DNA of 64,000 nt from Microbulbifer sp. YPW16 (GTDB lineage Bacteria; Pseudomonadota; Gammaproteobacteria; Pseudomonadales; Cellvibrionaceae): positions 62,001 through 126,000 of the forward strand of contig NZ_CP089928.1 of NCBI RefSeq assembly GCF_021290385.1, read 5' to 3'. The first letter of the stretch is position 1. Each line of letters starts with the position of its first letter. The translations under genes were made by a program, and so were the position numbers. The notes under the pieces were generated by a model. The model saw nothing but the letters and a program-made list of their open reading frames with translations, ran no database searches and had not been told where the DNA came from. Below are positions 25,993-34,672 of this stretch, one piece after another.

Positions 25993-27254
25993 AGACTGTT
26001 GAAGCAGGCCAGGCCAGTCGAGTCGAAGACTCGAGTCAGTCGACCTGGATTACCCAGCTTGCCCGGCGCCTGGTGCTGGGAAAACTGGCGGGAATAAAGC
26101 ATGGCCACCTGGTGGTGGAAGAGGGCGGTGAAGTGCATCGCTTCGGCGAGCCGGAACAGCAGGCTGAGGTGTCTGCGCGGATCTGCGTCCAGGATGAGTC
26201 AACTTATACCCATGTGCTCTTCAACGGCACCATTGGGTCCGGGGAGGCCTATATGCAGGGCGCCTGGACATCACCCAGCCTGGTCAATGTGATCCGGTTA
26301 ATGGTCAACAATATGGCCCTGCTGGAAAATATGGATTCCCGCTGGAGCTTCCTGCAGAAATTCGCATTGCGTATCCTGCATCGTTTCAATGCCAATACCC
26401 GCTCCGGTTCGCGCAAAAACATCTCCGCCCATTACGACCTGGGCAATGACTTTTTCAAGCTGTTTCTCGACCCCACCATGCTGTACTCATCGGCCGTATT
26501 CCCTTCAGCGAGTGCCAGCCTTGAGGACGCCTCCCTGAACAAGCTGGAGCGTATCTGCCAGAAGCTCGATCTCAATGAACACGACCACCTGCTCGAGATC
26601 GGCACTGGCTGGGGCGGAATGGCGGTATACGCTGCCAGGCATTATGGTTGCCAGGTGACCACGACCACGATTTCCCGGGAGCAATATGAGCACGCCCGGG
26701 CCTGGGTGGAGCGCGAGGGACTGCAGGACCGTGTGACACTGCTGCTGAAAGACTATCGCGACCTGGATGGCGAATACGACAAGCTGGTGTCTATCGAGAT
26801 GATCGAGGCTGTGGGGCACAAGTACTACAAGGACTTCTTTTCCCGCTGTAGCCGGCTGTTGAAGGAAGATGGCCTGATGGTGATGCAGGCCATCACCATC
26901 CAGGACCAGCGCTATGATCGCTACCGCAAGCAGGTGGACTTTATCCAGCGGTATATTTTTCCCGGCGGCTGCCTGCCGTCCAACCAGGTAGTAGCCGACC
27001 ATATTGCAGACAACACCGATATGCAGATTGTGGGCCTGGAAGACATCACCTTCCACTATGCCCGAACCCTGGCCGCCTGGCGGGATGCGTTCTTTGAGCG
27101 CCTGGATGAAGTGCGACGCCAAGGCTTTGACAACCGTTTTATCCGTATGTGGGATTTCTATCTGTGCTATTGCGAGGGCGGATTTCTCGAGCGGGTGATC
27201 AGCACCGCACAGTTTGTTTTTGCCAAGCCGCGTTGCAAGGCGCTGCCAGCCTGA
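25989..27254 (+). CDS. Cyclopropane-fatty-acyl-phospholipid synthase family methyltransferase
   Basis: A 421-residue SAM-dependent enzyme that methylates or cyclopropanates the double bond of phospholipid acyl chains at the inner membrane. It has an N-terminal lipid-binding part, the entry motif NISAHYDLGNDFFKLFLDPTMLYSSAVF, SAM loop LLEIGTGWGGMAVYAA, and the family end YIFPGGCLPS ... FYLCYCEGGF. The ATG at 25989 overlaps the DUF1365 stop. In ECF11 regulons CFA-type enzymes include both cyclopropane synthases and vaccenate methylases; sequence reading cannot separate these. Confidence 0.92.
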   Translation: MKTVEAGQASRVEDSSQSTWITQLARRLVLGKLAGIKHGHLVVEEGGEVHRFGEPEQQAEVSARICVQDESTYTHVLFNGTIGSGEAYMQGAWTSPSLVNVIRLMVNNMALLENMDSRWSFLQKFALRILHRFNANTRSGSRKNISAHYDLGNDFFKLFLDPTMLYSSAVFPSASASLEDASLNKLERICQKLDLNEHDHLLEIGTGWGGMAVYAARHYGCQVTTTTISREQYEHARAWVEREGLQDRVTLLLKDYRDLDGEYDKLVSIEMIEAVGHKYYKDFFSRCSRLLKEDGLMVMQAITIQDQRYDRYRKQVDFIQRYIFPGGCLPSNQVVADHIADNTDMQIVGLEDITFHYARTLAAWRDAFFERLDEVRRQGFDNRFIRMWDFYLCYCEGGFLERVISTAQFVFAKPRCKALPA

Positions 27255-27277
27255 CGGGCCGGTAAAGGGGCGGGGTC

Positions 27278-27793
27278 ATGTGGCGGATTGTCGTAAACGC
27301 TGTCCTTTTCGATATTGCCTGGCCCCTCTGTGTGCTGGTGGATAGCGTATGGATTATCATCGCGTTCACCGCAGCCAACCTGTTTGTGCACCTGCGAATC
27401 GTTGCCGACAAGGCCAATGAATGGCTGTGGATCGCGGTGGTGTGGCTCCTTGGCTTCAGCATCGATACCGCAGTATTCTCCAGTGGCTTGTTGGTCAATG
27501 ACGATGGTTCACCGTTCCCGCCGGCCTGGTTGTTGCTGCTGTGGGTCAATTTTGCCATGGCGCTCCGCTATAGCATGTTCTTCCTGCAGAAGAGCGCTAT
27601 CCTTGCCGCATTGCTGGGGGGTATCTTCGGGCCGTTCAGTTACTGGACTGGTGCCTGGCTCAACGGCACTGTGGAATTCAGCCAGCCAGTGATCGTCCCG
27701 GTGATTGTGCTCGTATGTATCTGGGCATTGTTCCTGCCGTTTACCACCTGGCTGTCGCGCCGACGGATTTTCACCGGGGTTGAATATGCTTAG
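27278..27793 (+). CDS. DUF2878 family inner-membrane protein
   Basis: A 171-residue integral membrane protein with four or five hydrophobic segments (about residues 6-24, 26-42, 50-68, 82-100 and 135-157). FDIAWPLCVL at the start and FGPFSYWTGAWLNG near residue 118 are marks of DUF2878. It lies 23 bp after the methyltransferase and overlaps the next gene by 8 bp, so it belongs to the ECF11 operon. Function unknown. Confidence 0.85.
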   Translation: MWRIVVNAVLFDIAWPLCVLVDSVWIIIAFTAANLFVHLRIVADKANEWLWIAVVWLLGFSIDTAVFSSGLLVNDDGSPFPPAWLLLLWVNFAMALRYSMFFLQKSAILAALLGGIFGPFSYWTGAWLNGTVEFSQPVIVPVIVLVCIWALFLPFTTWLSRRRIFTGVEYA

Positions 27794-28490
27794 TCTCCTT
27801 GCCGCCGTGGCACTGAACGCCGCCGCGCACTGTGGTTACCAGGGTGAGGTGCAGGCCCTGGGCCTGGCGCGGGATCCCCGCAATAACAACCTGGCCTACT
27901 GTGAGTACTACCTGCCCACCCGCGACAACCGCACGCGGGTCCTCTACTACAACCCCCAGGGCCACCGTATTGCCGAGAAAACCCTGATCACCCCGTCCGG
28001 CCAAAAGCCGCGCAATGCACCGCGCCCGGAGGTAGTGCAGCAGGATTACCGCCATGGCGAGGAACGCATCGTGCGGCGACGGGGCGACCAGTGGGAAATG
28101 CGCTACCGGGAGAGTGATACGGCTGGGTGGGAGATCGACGTCATTGATGCCGGTGAACTCGATGTGATCGATGCCGGCTTTGACCCGTTTGTGCGCAATA
28201 ACTGGGACCGCTTGTCAGCCGGTGACGCGGTGGAATTCAACTTCGCCTCCCCGCTGCATGGTCGTGCGGTAAAACTGCGCGCGCGCAAGGTGGATTGCCG
28301 GGGAGAGGAACAGGGCAATCTCTGCCTGCGGGTAGACCTGGCGCAGGCACTGTTGCGCATGTTCGCCGGCGATCTCTACCTGGTATACGGGACGGAACAG
28401 CGCCAGCTCAGGCAATTCGAGGGGATCGTGAATCTGCTCGATGACCAGGGGGAGAGCCAGAAACTGCGTATCGACTATTTCTACCGGTAG
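27786..28490 (+). CDS. Exported hypothetical protein, last gene of the ECF11 operon
   Basis: A 234-residue protein with a short signal-like start (MLSLLAAVALNAAAHC). The rest is rich in beta-strand patterns (NNLAYCEYYLPTRDNRTRVLYYNPQGHRIAEKT, then VEFNFASPLHGRAVKLRARK and LRQFEGIVNLLDDQGESQKLRIDYFY), suggesting a periplasmic beta-barrel or lipocalin-like fold. I do not recognise the family for certain. The start overlaps DUF2878 by 8 bp. By context it may carry or sense modified lipids. Confidence 0.8.
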   Translation: MLSLLAAVALNAAAHCGYQGEVQALGLARDPRNNNLAYCEYYLPTRDNRTRVLYYNPQGHRIAEKTLITPSGQKPRNAPRPEVVQQDYRHGEERIVRRRGDQWEMRYRESDTAGWEIDVIDAGELDVIDAGFDPFVRNNWDRLSAGDAVEFNFASPLHGRAVKLRARKVDCRGEEQGNLCLRVDLAQALLRMFAGDLYLVYGTEQRQLRQFEGIVNLLDDQGESQKLRIDYFYR

Positions 28491-28517
28491 CCAGCAGTAG
28501 CCAGTAGCAACACCAGG

Positions 28518-28540
28518 CCTGGCTATCTTGGATAGCCAGG
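28518..28540. terminator. Perfect inverted repeat after the ECF11 operon
   Basis: CCTGGCTATC and GATAGCCAGG pair perfectly with a TTG loop, 27 bp after the last stop. No T run follows, so it may end the operon only with a factor or may protect the 3' end. The rest of 28491-28788 holds no gene. Confidence 0.45.
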
Positions 28541-28788
28541 ACCAGGCGGCTGGCTTTTCTATCCATGTCCAGCCCCATGCCCTGCACGCCCCGTCCCCCG
28601 GGGGATTTCCGCTTGCGGGGAAATAACTGGTACCTCCCGGTCAAAAAAATTTTCGGCGCCGACTGGCGCACACTTCGACTTGCAGCTAAACCTAAGTGGA
28701 AAGAGGCGACATGTTTGCGCTGGCCGCGCCGCGCGGGATAAACCGTGCGCACGGTGGCAGGCGTCAACTCTTCAACCGAGGTAACGCG

Positions 28789-29181
28789 ATGAAGTCTGCA
28801 TTTCTCTCTGTCGTAGGGCTCAGCGCCATTCTGGCTGCCGGCTGTGTCACCCAGGAGCAGGTTCCGGGGGCCGGTGGCGTGGTAATCGATACTTATGGCG
28901 TCAATATGCGCCAGTACCAGCTCGACCTGGCGGACTGTCGCTCGAAAGCCTATTACGCCCGGGCCGATGCCGGTCGCCGCGGGGTAACCCGCGCTGCCGG
29001 TGGCGCGCTGCTGGGCGGCGCGCTGGGTGCAATCGTCGGCGACTCCAGTAGTGCGGCTGCGGCCGGAGCCGGTGCCGGTGCACTGCTGGGCGGCGTTTCC
29101 GGAGTGGGTAGTTCCTATAGCGAAGAAGGTCGCATCGTCAGGAATTGTCTGCGCGGTCGCGGATATCGTGTATTGAATTGA
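28789..29181 (+). CDS. Glycine-zipper outer-membrane lipoprotein
   Basis: A 130-residue lipoprotein. The signal peptide ends at LAAGC (Cys about 19). A conserved N-terminal part (GVNMRQYQLDLADCRSKAYYA) precedes a hydrophobic glycine zipper, GGALLGGALGAIVGD and AGAGAGALLGGVSG (about residues 67-102), and a Cys-containing tail (IVRNCLRGRGYRVLN). Such proteins (SlyB/YMGG-like) sit in the outer membrane and stabilise the envelope. An ATG at 28789 is chosen because it gives the signal peptide. A strong terminator follows. Confidence 0.85.
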   Translation: MKSAFLSVVGLSAILAAGCVTQEQVPGAGGVVIDTYGVNMRQYQLDLADCRSKAYYARADAGRRGVTRAAGGALLGGALGAIVGDSSSAAAAGAGAGALLGGVSGVGSSYSEEGRIVRNCLRGRGYRVLN

Positions 29182-29265
29182 TCTTTTTTTGATCTTTCTG
29201 CCGCACTGGCGGTCAAAGAATCAACACAGCCTGTTGATATTCGGCAATCTCACAGGACTTGGCTT

Positions 29266-29294
29266 GAGCCGGGCAGTCGCCCGGCTCTTTTTTT
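29266..29294 (+). terminator. Intrinsic terminator after the glycine-zipper lipoprotein
   Basis: GAGCCGGGC and GCCCGGCTC pair around an AGTC loop and are followed by seven T. Confidence 0.93.
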
Positions 29295-29330
29295 GGCTGC
29301 TGGAAAAGCTATCTGCATCACCCGATCCAT

Positions 29331-29547
29331 CGCGGCCGTGGGCTGCTCCTACAGGAATACGGTGGGATTACCCTGAAGATTGTAGGAGGGTGCAAATAGG
29401 CGCCAGCCGTGGGGCGGCCCATGGCGGTGAATACAAAGGGGGCGGGGTTATTACGATTGCGGCCAACTGCCGCTCCCGCGGGCGAGGCCTGGATCCAGAA
29501 ATGAACCCTCCACGCCGTGACAGAAGCGGCCGCTGGTCGCGATCGGG
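29331..29547. repeat. Degenerate cluster of REP-like units
   Basis: Pieces of the GTAGGAGCGGCC...GCGATC family are recognisable at 29331-29354 (reverse), near 29380, 29455-29481 (reverse) and 29521-29547 (forward). They fill the space between the lipoprotein terminator and the end of putA; no gene is seen there. Confidence 0.65.
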
Positions 29548-29600
29548 AACGAATTCCCGGGAGCACCGCAGGCCGCGGTTTCCCCGGAATCCGATTGGCC

Positions 29601-32600
29601 TTACTGGGCCAGGGAGAACAACTGCGTGTTGCCGCCGGTAGCCACGGTATTGATGGTCTTGGTCTTCTCGTCGGCAAAGCGGAACAGGTAGTGCGGGCCG
29701 CCGGCCTTGGGGCCGGTGCCGGACAGTCCCTGGCCACCGAACGGGTTGACCCCGACCACGGCGCCGACCATGTCGCGGTTGACGTAGGTGTTGCCCACAT
29801 TCACGCGCTTGAATACCGCGCCCGCACGTCCCTCGATGCGGGAGTGCAGGCCGAAAGTCAGTCCGTAGCCGGTGGCATTGATGCGACGGATCACATCTTC
29901 GAGTTCACCTGCCTTGAAGCGCACAACGTGCAGGAAGGGACCAAACACCTCACGCTCGAGCACGGAGAAATCCTCGATCTCGACCACCTGCGGGCCGAAG
30001 AAAGTGCCTTTCGCCGGCACCTTGTCACGGTCAAAGGCGAACAGCGGCTTGGCTTCGCCGGCCATGCGCTCCCGATGCTTCTCCAGCATACCCAGGGCTT
30101 TTTCGTCGATTACCGGGCCGATGTCGGTGGACAGCTGTGACGGATCGCCCAGGGTCAGCTCTTCACAGGCGCCCTTGAGCATCTTCAGCAGGTTGTCCGC
30201 AATCACGTCCTGGACGCACAGGATACGCAGGGCGGAGCAGCGCTGGCCGGCACTGAGGAAGGCAGACTGGATAACATCGTCCACTACCTGCTCGGGCAGC
30301 GCGGTGGAGTCCACGATCATCACGTTCTGGCCGCCGGTTTCCGCGATCAGCGGGATAATCGGGCCCTCTTTGTTGGCCAGTTGCTTGTTGATCAGGCGTG
30401 CGGTTTCGGTGGAACCGGTAAAAGCCACACCGGACAGGCGCGGGTCTTCGATCAGTGATGCGCCCACCGCGGCACCGGTGCCGGTGATCAGGTGCAGCAC
30501 TTCCTTCGGCACGCCGGCCTCGTGCATCAGCTCGATGGCGCGGGCAGCGATCAGCGGGGTCTGTTCGGCGGGCTTGGCCAGGACAGCATTACCTGCTGCC
30601 AGTGCCGCCACCACCTGGCCGGTGAAAATCGCCAGCGGGAAGTTCCACGGGCTGATGGCCACAAACACGCCGCGGCCGGTCAGGTACAGCTCGTTGCTCT
30701 CGCCGGTGGGGCCGGGCAGTTCCTGCGGCTCGCTGAAGTGGCGGCGGGCACCGTTGCCGTAGTAACGGCAGAAGTCCACCGCCTCACGCACCTCGGAAAT
30801 ACCATCATTCAGGGTGCGGCCCGCCTCCAGGCAGATCAGCGCGGTAAGGTCGTTGAGGTGCTCCTCGTACAGGTCGGCGATGCGGTCGAGGATTTTCGCG
30901 CGCTCGTTGCCGCCCAGGCGATCCCAGGCAATCTGTGCCTCGGTGGCTGCCTGGTAGGCCGCGTCGATCTGGTGCTTGTCCGCGTTGGCGGTATGGCCGA
31001 TTACCTCGCCGGTAGCGGGGTTGTGGACCGGCTCATCGGCCTTGCCCATCTTGCCACTGATAATCGGGCCGCCCTTGAACTGCTTGCCCTTGAGTTTCTC
31101 GACGCTGTGCAGCAACGGCTCTACCGCCACCGGGTCGGTCAGTTCGATGCCGTGGGAGTTCTTGCGGGGCAACGGTTCGCCGCCCAGGTAAATGTCTTCC
31201 GGTACCGGGATCTGCGGGTGGCGGAAGGGTTTGGCGTTTTCACTCTGTTCGATGGTGTCCTGCACAAGTTCCTCGATTGGTGTTTTCTCGTCCATAAAGC
31301 GGTTTACGAAGGAGCTGTTGGCGCCGTTTTCCAGCAGGCGACGGACCAGGTAGGGCAGCAGGTCCTTGTGGGCGCCCACGGGAGCGTAGACGCGTACCGG
31401 GACGCGCTTGCCATGTACTTTTTCCACCTGTGCGAACAGCAGGTGCCCCATGCCGTGCAGGCGCTGGAACTCGTAGTTGTTGGCGTCGCCGGCCAGCTCC
31501 AGGATCAGGCCCACGGTGTAGGCGTTGTGGGTCGCGAACTGCGGGTAGACCGCATCGCGGTTATCCAGCAGCTTCTTGGCGCAGACCTGGTAGGACAGGT
31601 CGGTGTGAGATTTGCGGGTGTATACCGGGTAGTCGGTGAGGCCCATCTGCTGGGCGTGCTTGATCTCGGTGTCCCAGTAGGCCCCTTTCACCAGCCGTAC
31701 CATGATCTTGCGGCCAGTGTCGCGGCCCAGTGCAATCAGCCAGTCGGCCACATGGGGAGCGCGCTTCTGGTAGGCCTGCAGTACAAAGCCCAGGCCCTGC
31801 CAGTTGCCCAGCTCCGGCGCGCGGGCAAGTTCCTCGAAGATATCCAGGGAAACGTCCAGGCGCTCGGCTTCCTCGGCGTCGATGTTCAGGCCCATATCGT
31901 ATTTGGCGGCAGCGACGCACAGCTCTTTTACCCGGGGCAACAGCTCGGTCATCACGCGCTCGCGCTGCAGTACGCTGTAGCGGGGGTGGAGGGCGGACAG
32001 CTTGATGGAGATGCCGTTGGCCTCCACCACGTCGCGCTTGTCATTGTTCTTGCCGATGGCCTCGATGGCCATCATGTAGGCGTCAAAGTAGCGTTTGGCG
32101 TCGGCCATGGTACGGGCACCTTCGCCCAGCATGTCGAAGGAGAAGCGGGTACCGGGCTGGTTTTCCGCCGGGCCGCGCTTCAGTGCCTCCTCGATGGTGC
32201 GGCCCAGTACATACTGGCCACCCATGATCTTCATGGCCTGCATCATGGAGGTACGCACCATGGGCTCGCCCATACGGCTGACCAGGCGCTTCATCCAGTG
32301 AGAGGGCTGCTCGGTGATATCCGGGTCCAGCTCGACGATATTGCCGGTCAGCATCAGGCCCCAGGTGGAGGCGTTCACGAACAGGGAGTCAGATTGGCCA
32401 CGGTGGCTGGCCCAATTGCCGGAATGCACTTTCTCGGCGATCAGTTTGTCGGCAGTATCCGCATCCGGAACCCGCAGCAGGGACTCGGCCAGGCACATCA
32501 GCGCCACGCCCTCTTTATTCGAGAGGCCGAATTGCTGCAGGAAGGCATCCAGGGTGCCGCGCTTGCTGCGCTCTTTGCGGGACTCCACCACCAGTTCACG

Positions 32601-32747
32601 GCTGGTGGCGAGGATTTTCTGCCGCAGTGTGTCGCTGGGGCGCGGTGCTGCCAGCAGCTCGCTCACACACTGGTTTTCGTCGGCATGCAGGTACTGGCGG
32701 GACTTTTCGCGCGCGCTGTGCAGGTCTCCGGCGAATTGTGTTGGCAT
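29601..32747 (-). CDS. putA: Bifunctional proline dehydrogenase / L-glutamate gamma-semialdehyde dehydrogenase
   Basis: A 1048-residue PutA that oxidises proline to glutamate: an FAD-linked proline dehydrogenase barrel (about residues 180-480, with GMGHLLFAQVEKVHGKRVPVRVYAPVG and YLVRRLLENGANSSFVNR) and an NAD-linked aldehyde dehydrogenase (about 560-1030) with IAETGGQNVMIVDSTA and catalytic Cys837 in SAGQRCSALR. It lacks the N-terminal ribbon-helix-helix DNA-binding domain of E. coli PutA (about 1320 residues), so it cannot repress itself; the divergent Lrp-type gene at 32886 probably does the regulation. Confidence 0.95.
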   Translation of the reverse strand: MPTQFAGDLHSAREKSRQYLHADENQCVSELLAAPRPSDTLRQKILATSRELVVESRKERSKRGTLDAFLQQFGLSNKEGVALMCLAESLLRVPDADTADKLIAEKVHSGNWASHRGQSDSLFVNASTWGLMLTGNIVELDPDITEQPSHWMKRLVSRMGEPMVRTSMMQAMKIMGGQYVLGRTIEEALKRGPAENQPGTRFSFDMLGEGARTMADAKRYFDAYMMAIEAIGKNNDKRDVVEANGISIKLSALHPRYSVLQRERVMTELLPRVKELCVAAAKYDMGLNIDAEEAERLDVSLDIFEELARAPELGNWQGLGFVLQAYQKRAPHVADWLIALGRDTGRKIMVRLVKGAYWDTEIKHAQQMGLTDYPVYTRKSHTDLSYQVCAKKLLDNRDAVYPQFATHNAYTVGLILELAGDANNYEFQRLHGMGHLLFAQVEKVHGKRVPVRVYAPVGAHKDLLPYLVRRLLENGANSSFVNRFMDEKTPIEELVQDTIEQSENAKPFRHPQIPVPEDIYLGGEPLPRKNSHGIELTDPVAVEPLLHSVEKLKGKQFKGGPIISGKMGKADEPVHNPATGEVIGHTANADKHQIDAAYQAATEAQIAWDRLGGNERAKILDRIADLYEEHLNDLTALICLEAGRTLNDGISEVREAVDFCRYYGNGARRHFSEPQELPGPTGESNELYLTGRGVFVAISPWNFPLAIFTGQVVAALAAGNAVLAKPAEQTPLIAARAIELMHEAGVPKEVLHLITGTGAAVGASLIEDPRLSGVAFTGSTETARLINKQLANKEGPIIPLIAETGGQNVMIVDSTALPEQVVDDVIQSAFLSAGQRCSALRILCVQDVIADNLLKMLKGACEELTLGDPSQLSTDIGPVIDEKALGMLEKHRERMAGEAKPLFAFDRDKVPAKGTFFGPQVVEIEDFSVLEREVFGPFLHVVRFKAGELEDVIRRINATGYGLTFGLHSRIEGRAGAVFKRVNVGNTYVNRDMVGAVVGVNPFGGQGLSGTGPKAGGPHYLFRFADEKTKTINTVATGGNTQLFSLAQ

Positions 32748-32775
32748 GATGACTCCAAAGCTCTAAATTGGACCA

Positions 32776-32809
32776 GAAGAAAAGTCGGATTATGTGCGAT
32801 TTTCCTCAG
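32776..32809. promoter_or_regulatory. Imperfect palindrome between putA and the Lrp-type regulator
   Basis: CAGAAGAAAAGTCG and CGATTTTCCTCAG face each other around GATTATGTG, with most bases paired. Its place in the 138-bp divergent intergenic region suits an Lrp-family operator; binding is an inference. Confidence 0.45.
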
Positions 32810-32885
32810 AATTAATCGCCATTTTGCAAACAGTTGTGGTTAAATGTAGCGCCTATTTGCACGATCACCAGTAGGGTATGTTGCT

Positions 32886-33401
32886 ATGTCTCGTCAGATG
32901 GAAGACCTTGACCGTATCGACCGCCAGATTCTGCGCATCCTGCAGCGCGAAGGTCGCCTGCCCAATGTGGAGCTGGCCCGGCGGGTAAATCTCAGCCCCA
33001 CCCCCTGCCTGGAGCGGGTCAAGCGCCTGGAGCGTGAGGGCTTTATCCGCGACTACGTGGCGCTGCTGGACCCGCTCAAGGTCCATGCCGGCCTGGTGGT
33101 CTATGTCCAGGTGACCCTGACCGATACAGCCACCGAGGCCCTGGAAGCCTTCAACAGCCATGTCTCCAGCCTGGAAGAGGTGCAGGAGTGCCACATGGTG
33201 GCCGGCGGCTTCGACTACCTGATCAAGATCCGTATCAAGGATATGCTTGGCTATCGCCGCTTCCTGGGCGAGAAGCTGGCCTCGGTCCCCGGGGTCCGCG
33301 AGACCCACACCTATGTAGTTATAGAGGAAGTGAAGACCGATACCGCCGTGGCGGTGCCGGATCCCGAGCCGAAAAAGGCCAAATCCTCCGCCAAGCGCTA
33401 G
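32886..33401 (+). CDS. putR: Lrp/AsnC family regulator, probably PutR
   Basis: A 171-residue Lrp-family protein: helix-turn-helix (LDRIDRQILRILQREGRLPNVELARRVNLSPTPCLERVKRL, about residues 6-48) and RAM domain with ECHMVAGGFDYLIKIRI. A Lys/Pro-rich tail (DPEPKKAKSSAKR) is unusual. Divergent pairing with putA is the standard arrangement of proline-responsive PutR activators in proteobacteria, so this name rests on context as well as family. Confidence 0.85.
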   Translation: MSRQMEDLDRIDRQILRILQREGRLPNVELARRVNLSPTPCLERVKRLEREGFIRDYVALLDPLKVHAGLVVYVQVTLTDTATEALEAFNSHVSSLEEVQECHMVAGGFDYLIKIRIKDMLGYRRFLGEKLASVPGVRETHTYVVIEEVKTDTAVAVPDPEPKKAKSSAKR

Positions 33402-33478
33402 GGCGGGATCGCCCGCCGATGGCGGGCCCGCCACCTGCACCTGTCACTCCCGCCACACCCCGGAACAAAGTAGTCTGA

Positions 33479-34390
33479 ATGACCGATTCGTCATCCCCGG
33501 ATAACCGTCGCGCTGTCCTGCTCGCCCTGGCCGCCGTCCTGTGCTGGTCTACGGTGGCCAGCGCCTTCAAGATTTCCCTGAAGTTCGTGTCACCGCTGCA
33601 ACTGGTAAGCATCGCTGCGGTGGTGTCCACGCTGGTGATGGGCGCAGTGGTCACGAAAGAAGGGCGCTGGGGCGAGCTGCGACTGGCGTGGCGCCAGAAC
33701 TGGCGCTGGTACCTGGGGCTGGGATTCTGTAATCCCTTCCTTTATTACCTGGTGCTGTTCACGGCCTACGACCTGCTGCCGGCCCAGCAGGTTTTGCCAC
33801 TCAATTACACCTGGGGGGTATTGCTGGCCCTGTTGTCGGTGCCGGTGCTCAAGCAGCAATTGCGGACCCAGGACCTGGTGGCGGCACTGGTGTGCTACAG
33901 CGGGGTAGTGGTGATTGCCACCGGCGGGGATCTCCTGGCCCTGGATTTTGCCGACCCGCTGGGTGTGGGGCTGGCGCTGTTCAGCACCCTGATCTGGTGC
34001 TGTTTCTGGCTGCTGAATACCCGCATCGGCGGCAGCGCGCCGGTAAACCTGCTGCTCAGCTTCCTGTGTGGACTGCCCTGGCTGGCCGTGGCACTGGTAT
34101 GGCAGGGCGGCTGGCAGTGGCCGCCCCTGGCCGGCTGGCTGGGTGCGATCTACGTGGGCCTGTTCGAGATGGGGATCGCCTTCCTGCTCTGGCAGGCGGC
34201 ATTGATGGCCTGTGACAACACGGCGCGCATCAGTAACCTGATTTATCTTTCGCCGCCACTTTCGTTGGTATTTATTGCGCTACTGGTGGGCGAAACGATC
34301 CAGATGGCAACCATTGTTGGCCTGGTTTTGATTATGCTCGGGGTCGCCGTGCAGCAGGGTATCCTGCGCCGGGCGCTTCTGAAGCGTTGA
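33479..34390 (+). CDS. EamA/DMT family permease
   Basis: A 303-residue inner-membrane protein with about ten hydrophobic helices in two EamA repeats (first from AVLLALAAVLCWSTVASAFK, second from FADPLGVGLALFSTLIWCCFWLLNTR). The second repeat ends with IYLSPPLSLVFIALLVGETI, typical of drug/metabolite exporters. It lies 77 bp after the Lrp-type gene on the same strand and might export an amino acid or metabolite. No substrate can be assigned. Confidence 0.9.
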   Translation: MTDSSSPDNRRAVLLALAAVLCWSTVASAFKISLKFVSPLQLVSIAAVVSTLVMGAVVTKEGRWGELRLAWRQNWRWYLGLGFCNPFLYYLVLFTAYDLLPAQQVLPLNYTWGVLLALLSVPVLKQQLRTQDLVAALVCYSGVVVIATGGDLLALDFADPLGVGLALFSTLIWCCFWLLNTRIGGSAPVNLLLSFLCGLPWLAVALVWQGGWQWPPLAGWLGAIYVGLFEMGIAFLLWQAALMACDNTARISNLIYLSPPLSLVFIALLVGETIQMATIVGLVLIMLGVAVQQGILRRALLKR

Positions 34391-34410
34391 TGATTCCGGT
34401 TTGTAAATCC

Positions 34411-34485
34411 CGCAGGAGCGGCCGCCGATCGCGATACTGGCCCGGTCATACGTGGCCCGGTCGCGGCCAGTGGCCGCTCCTGCAA
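34411..34485. repeat. Inverted pair of REP-like units (REPIN-like)
   Basis: A forward unit (GCAGGAGCGGCCGCCGATCGCG, roughly 34411-34436 with flanks) and a reverse unit (TCGCGGCCAGTGGCCGCTCCTGC region, 34461-34485) face each other about 25 bp apart, making a larger palindrome after the EamA gene. It may also act in transcription termination. Confidence 0.75.
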
Positions 34486-34498
34486 TATTGACCTGGCG

Positions 34499-34621
34499 CC
34501 CCTGAAATACTGGCAAAGATGCGCGGATCTTCTTGTATTTCAGGGGCTTGCTCCGAGCTACGCTCGGCGGCTGCACATCCATGTGCAGCATTAACCCGGC
34601 AATATGTAATTGGCGGGTTAA
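34499..34621 (+). promoter_or_regulatory. Row of four hairpins upstream of the acyl-CoA dehydrogenase gene
   Basis: In order: CCCCTGAAATAC/GTATTTCAGGGG (34499-34510 with 34535-34546), CCGAGC-TAC-GCTCGG (34553-34567), GCTGCACAT-CC-ATGTGCAGC (34570-34589) and TTAACCCG/CGGGTTAA (34591-34598 with 34614-34621). All arms are perfect. They end about 50 bp before the start codon at 34673. They may be a leader RNA or a small non-autonomous element; I recognise no known family. Confidence 0.5.
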
Positions 34622-34672
34622 TAATAACGATTGAGAGAAACTGAAAAGCGATAAAGATAAGCAGGTACCCCC

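Noticed and set aside
29189..29641. Small gene after the glycine-zipper lipoprotein
   Set aside because: The stretch consists of a terminator and degenerate REP units; the open frame has no ribosome site or protein-like composition.
30492..32843. Open frame of about 780 codons on the plus strand opposite putA
   Set aside because: putA on the other strand is complete with all motifs. The antisense frame comes from codon bias in its third positions.
34499..34621. Integron attC site or known riboswitch as explanation of the hairpin row
   Set aside because: There is no attC-type RYYYAAC/GTTRRRY core and I see no known riboswitch motif. It is kept as an unexplained structure.
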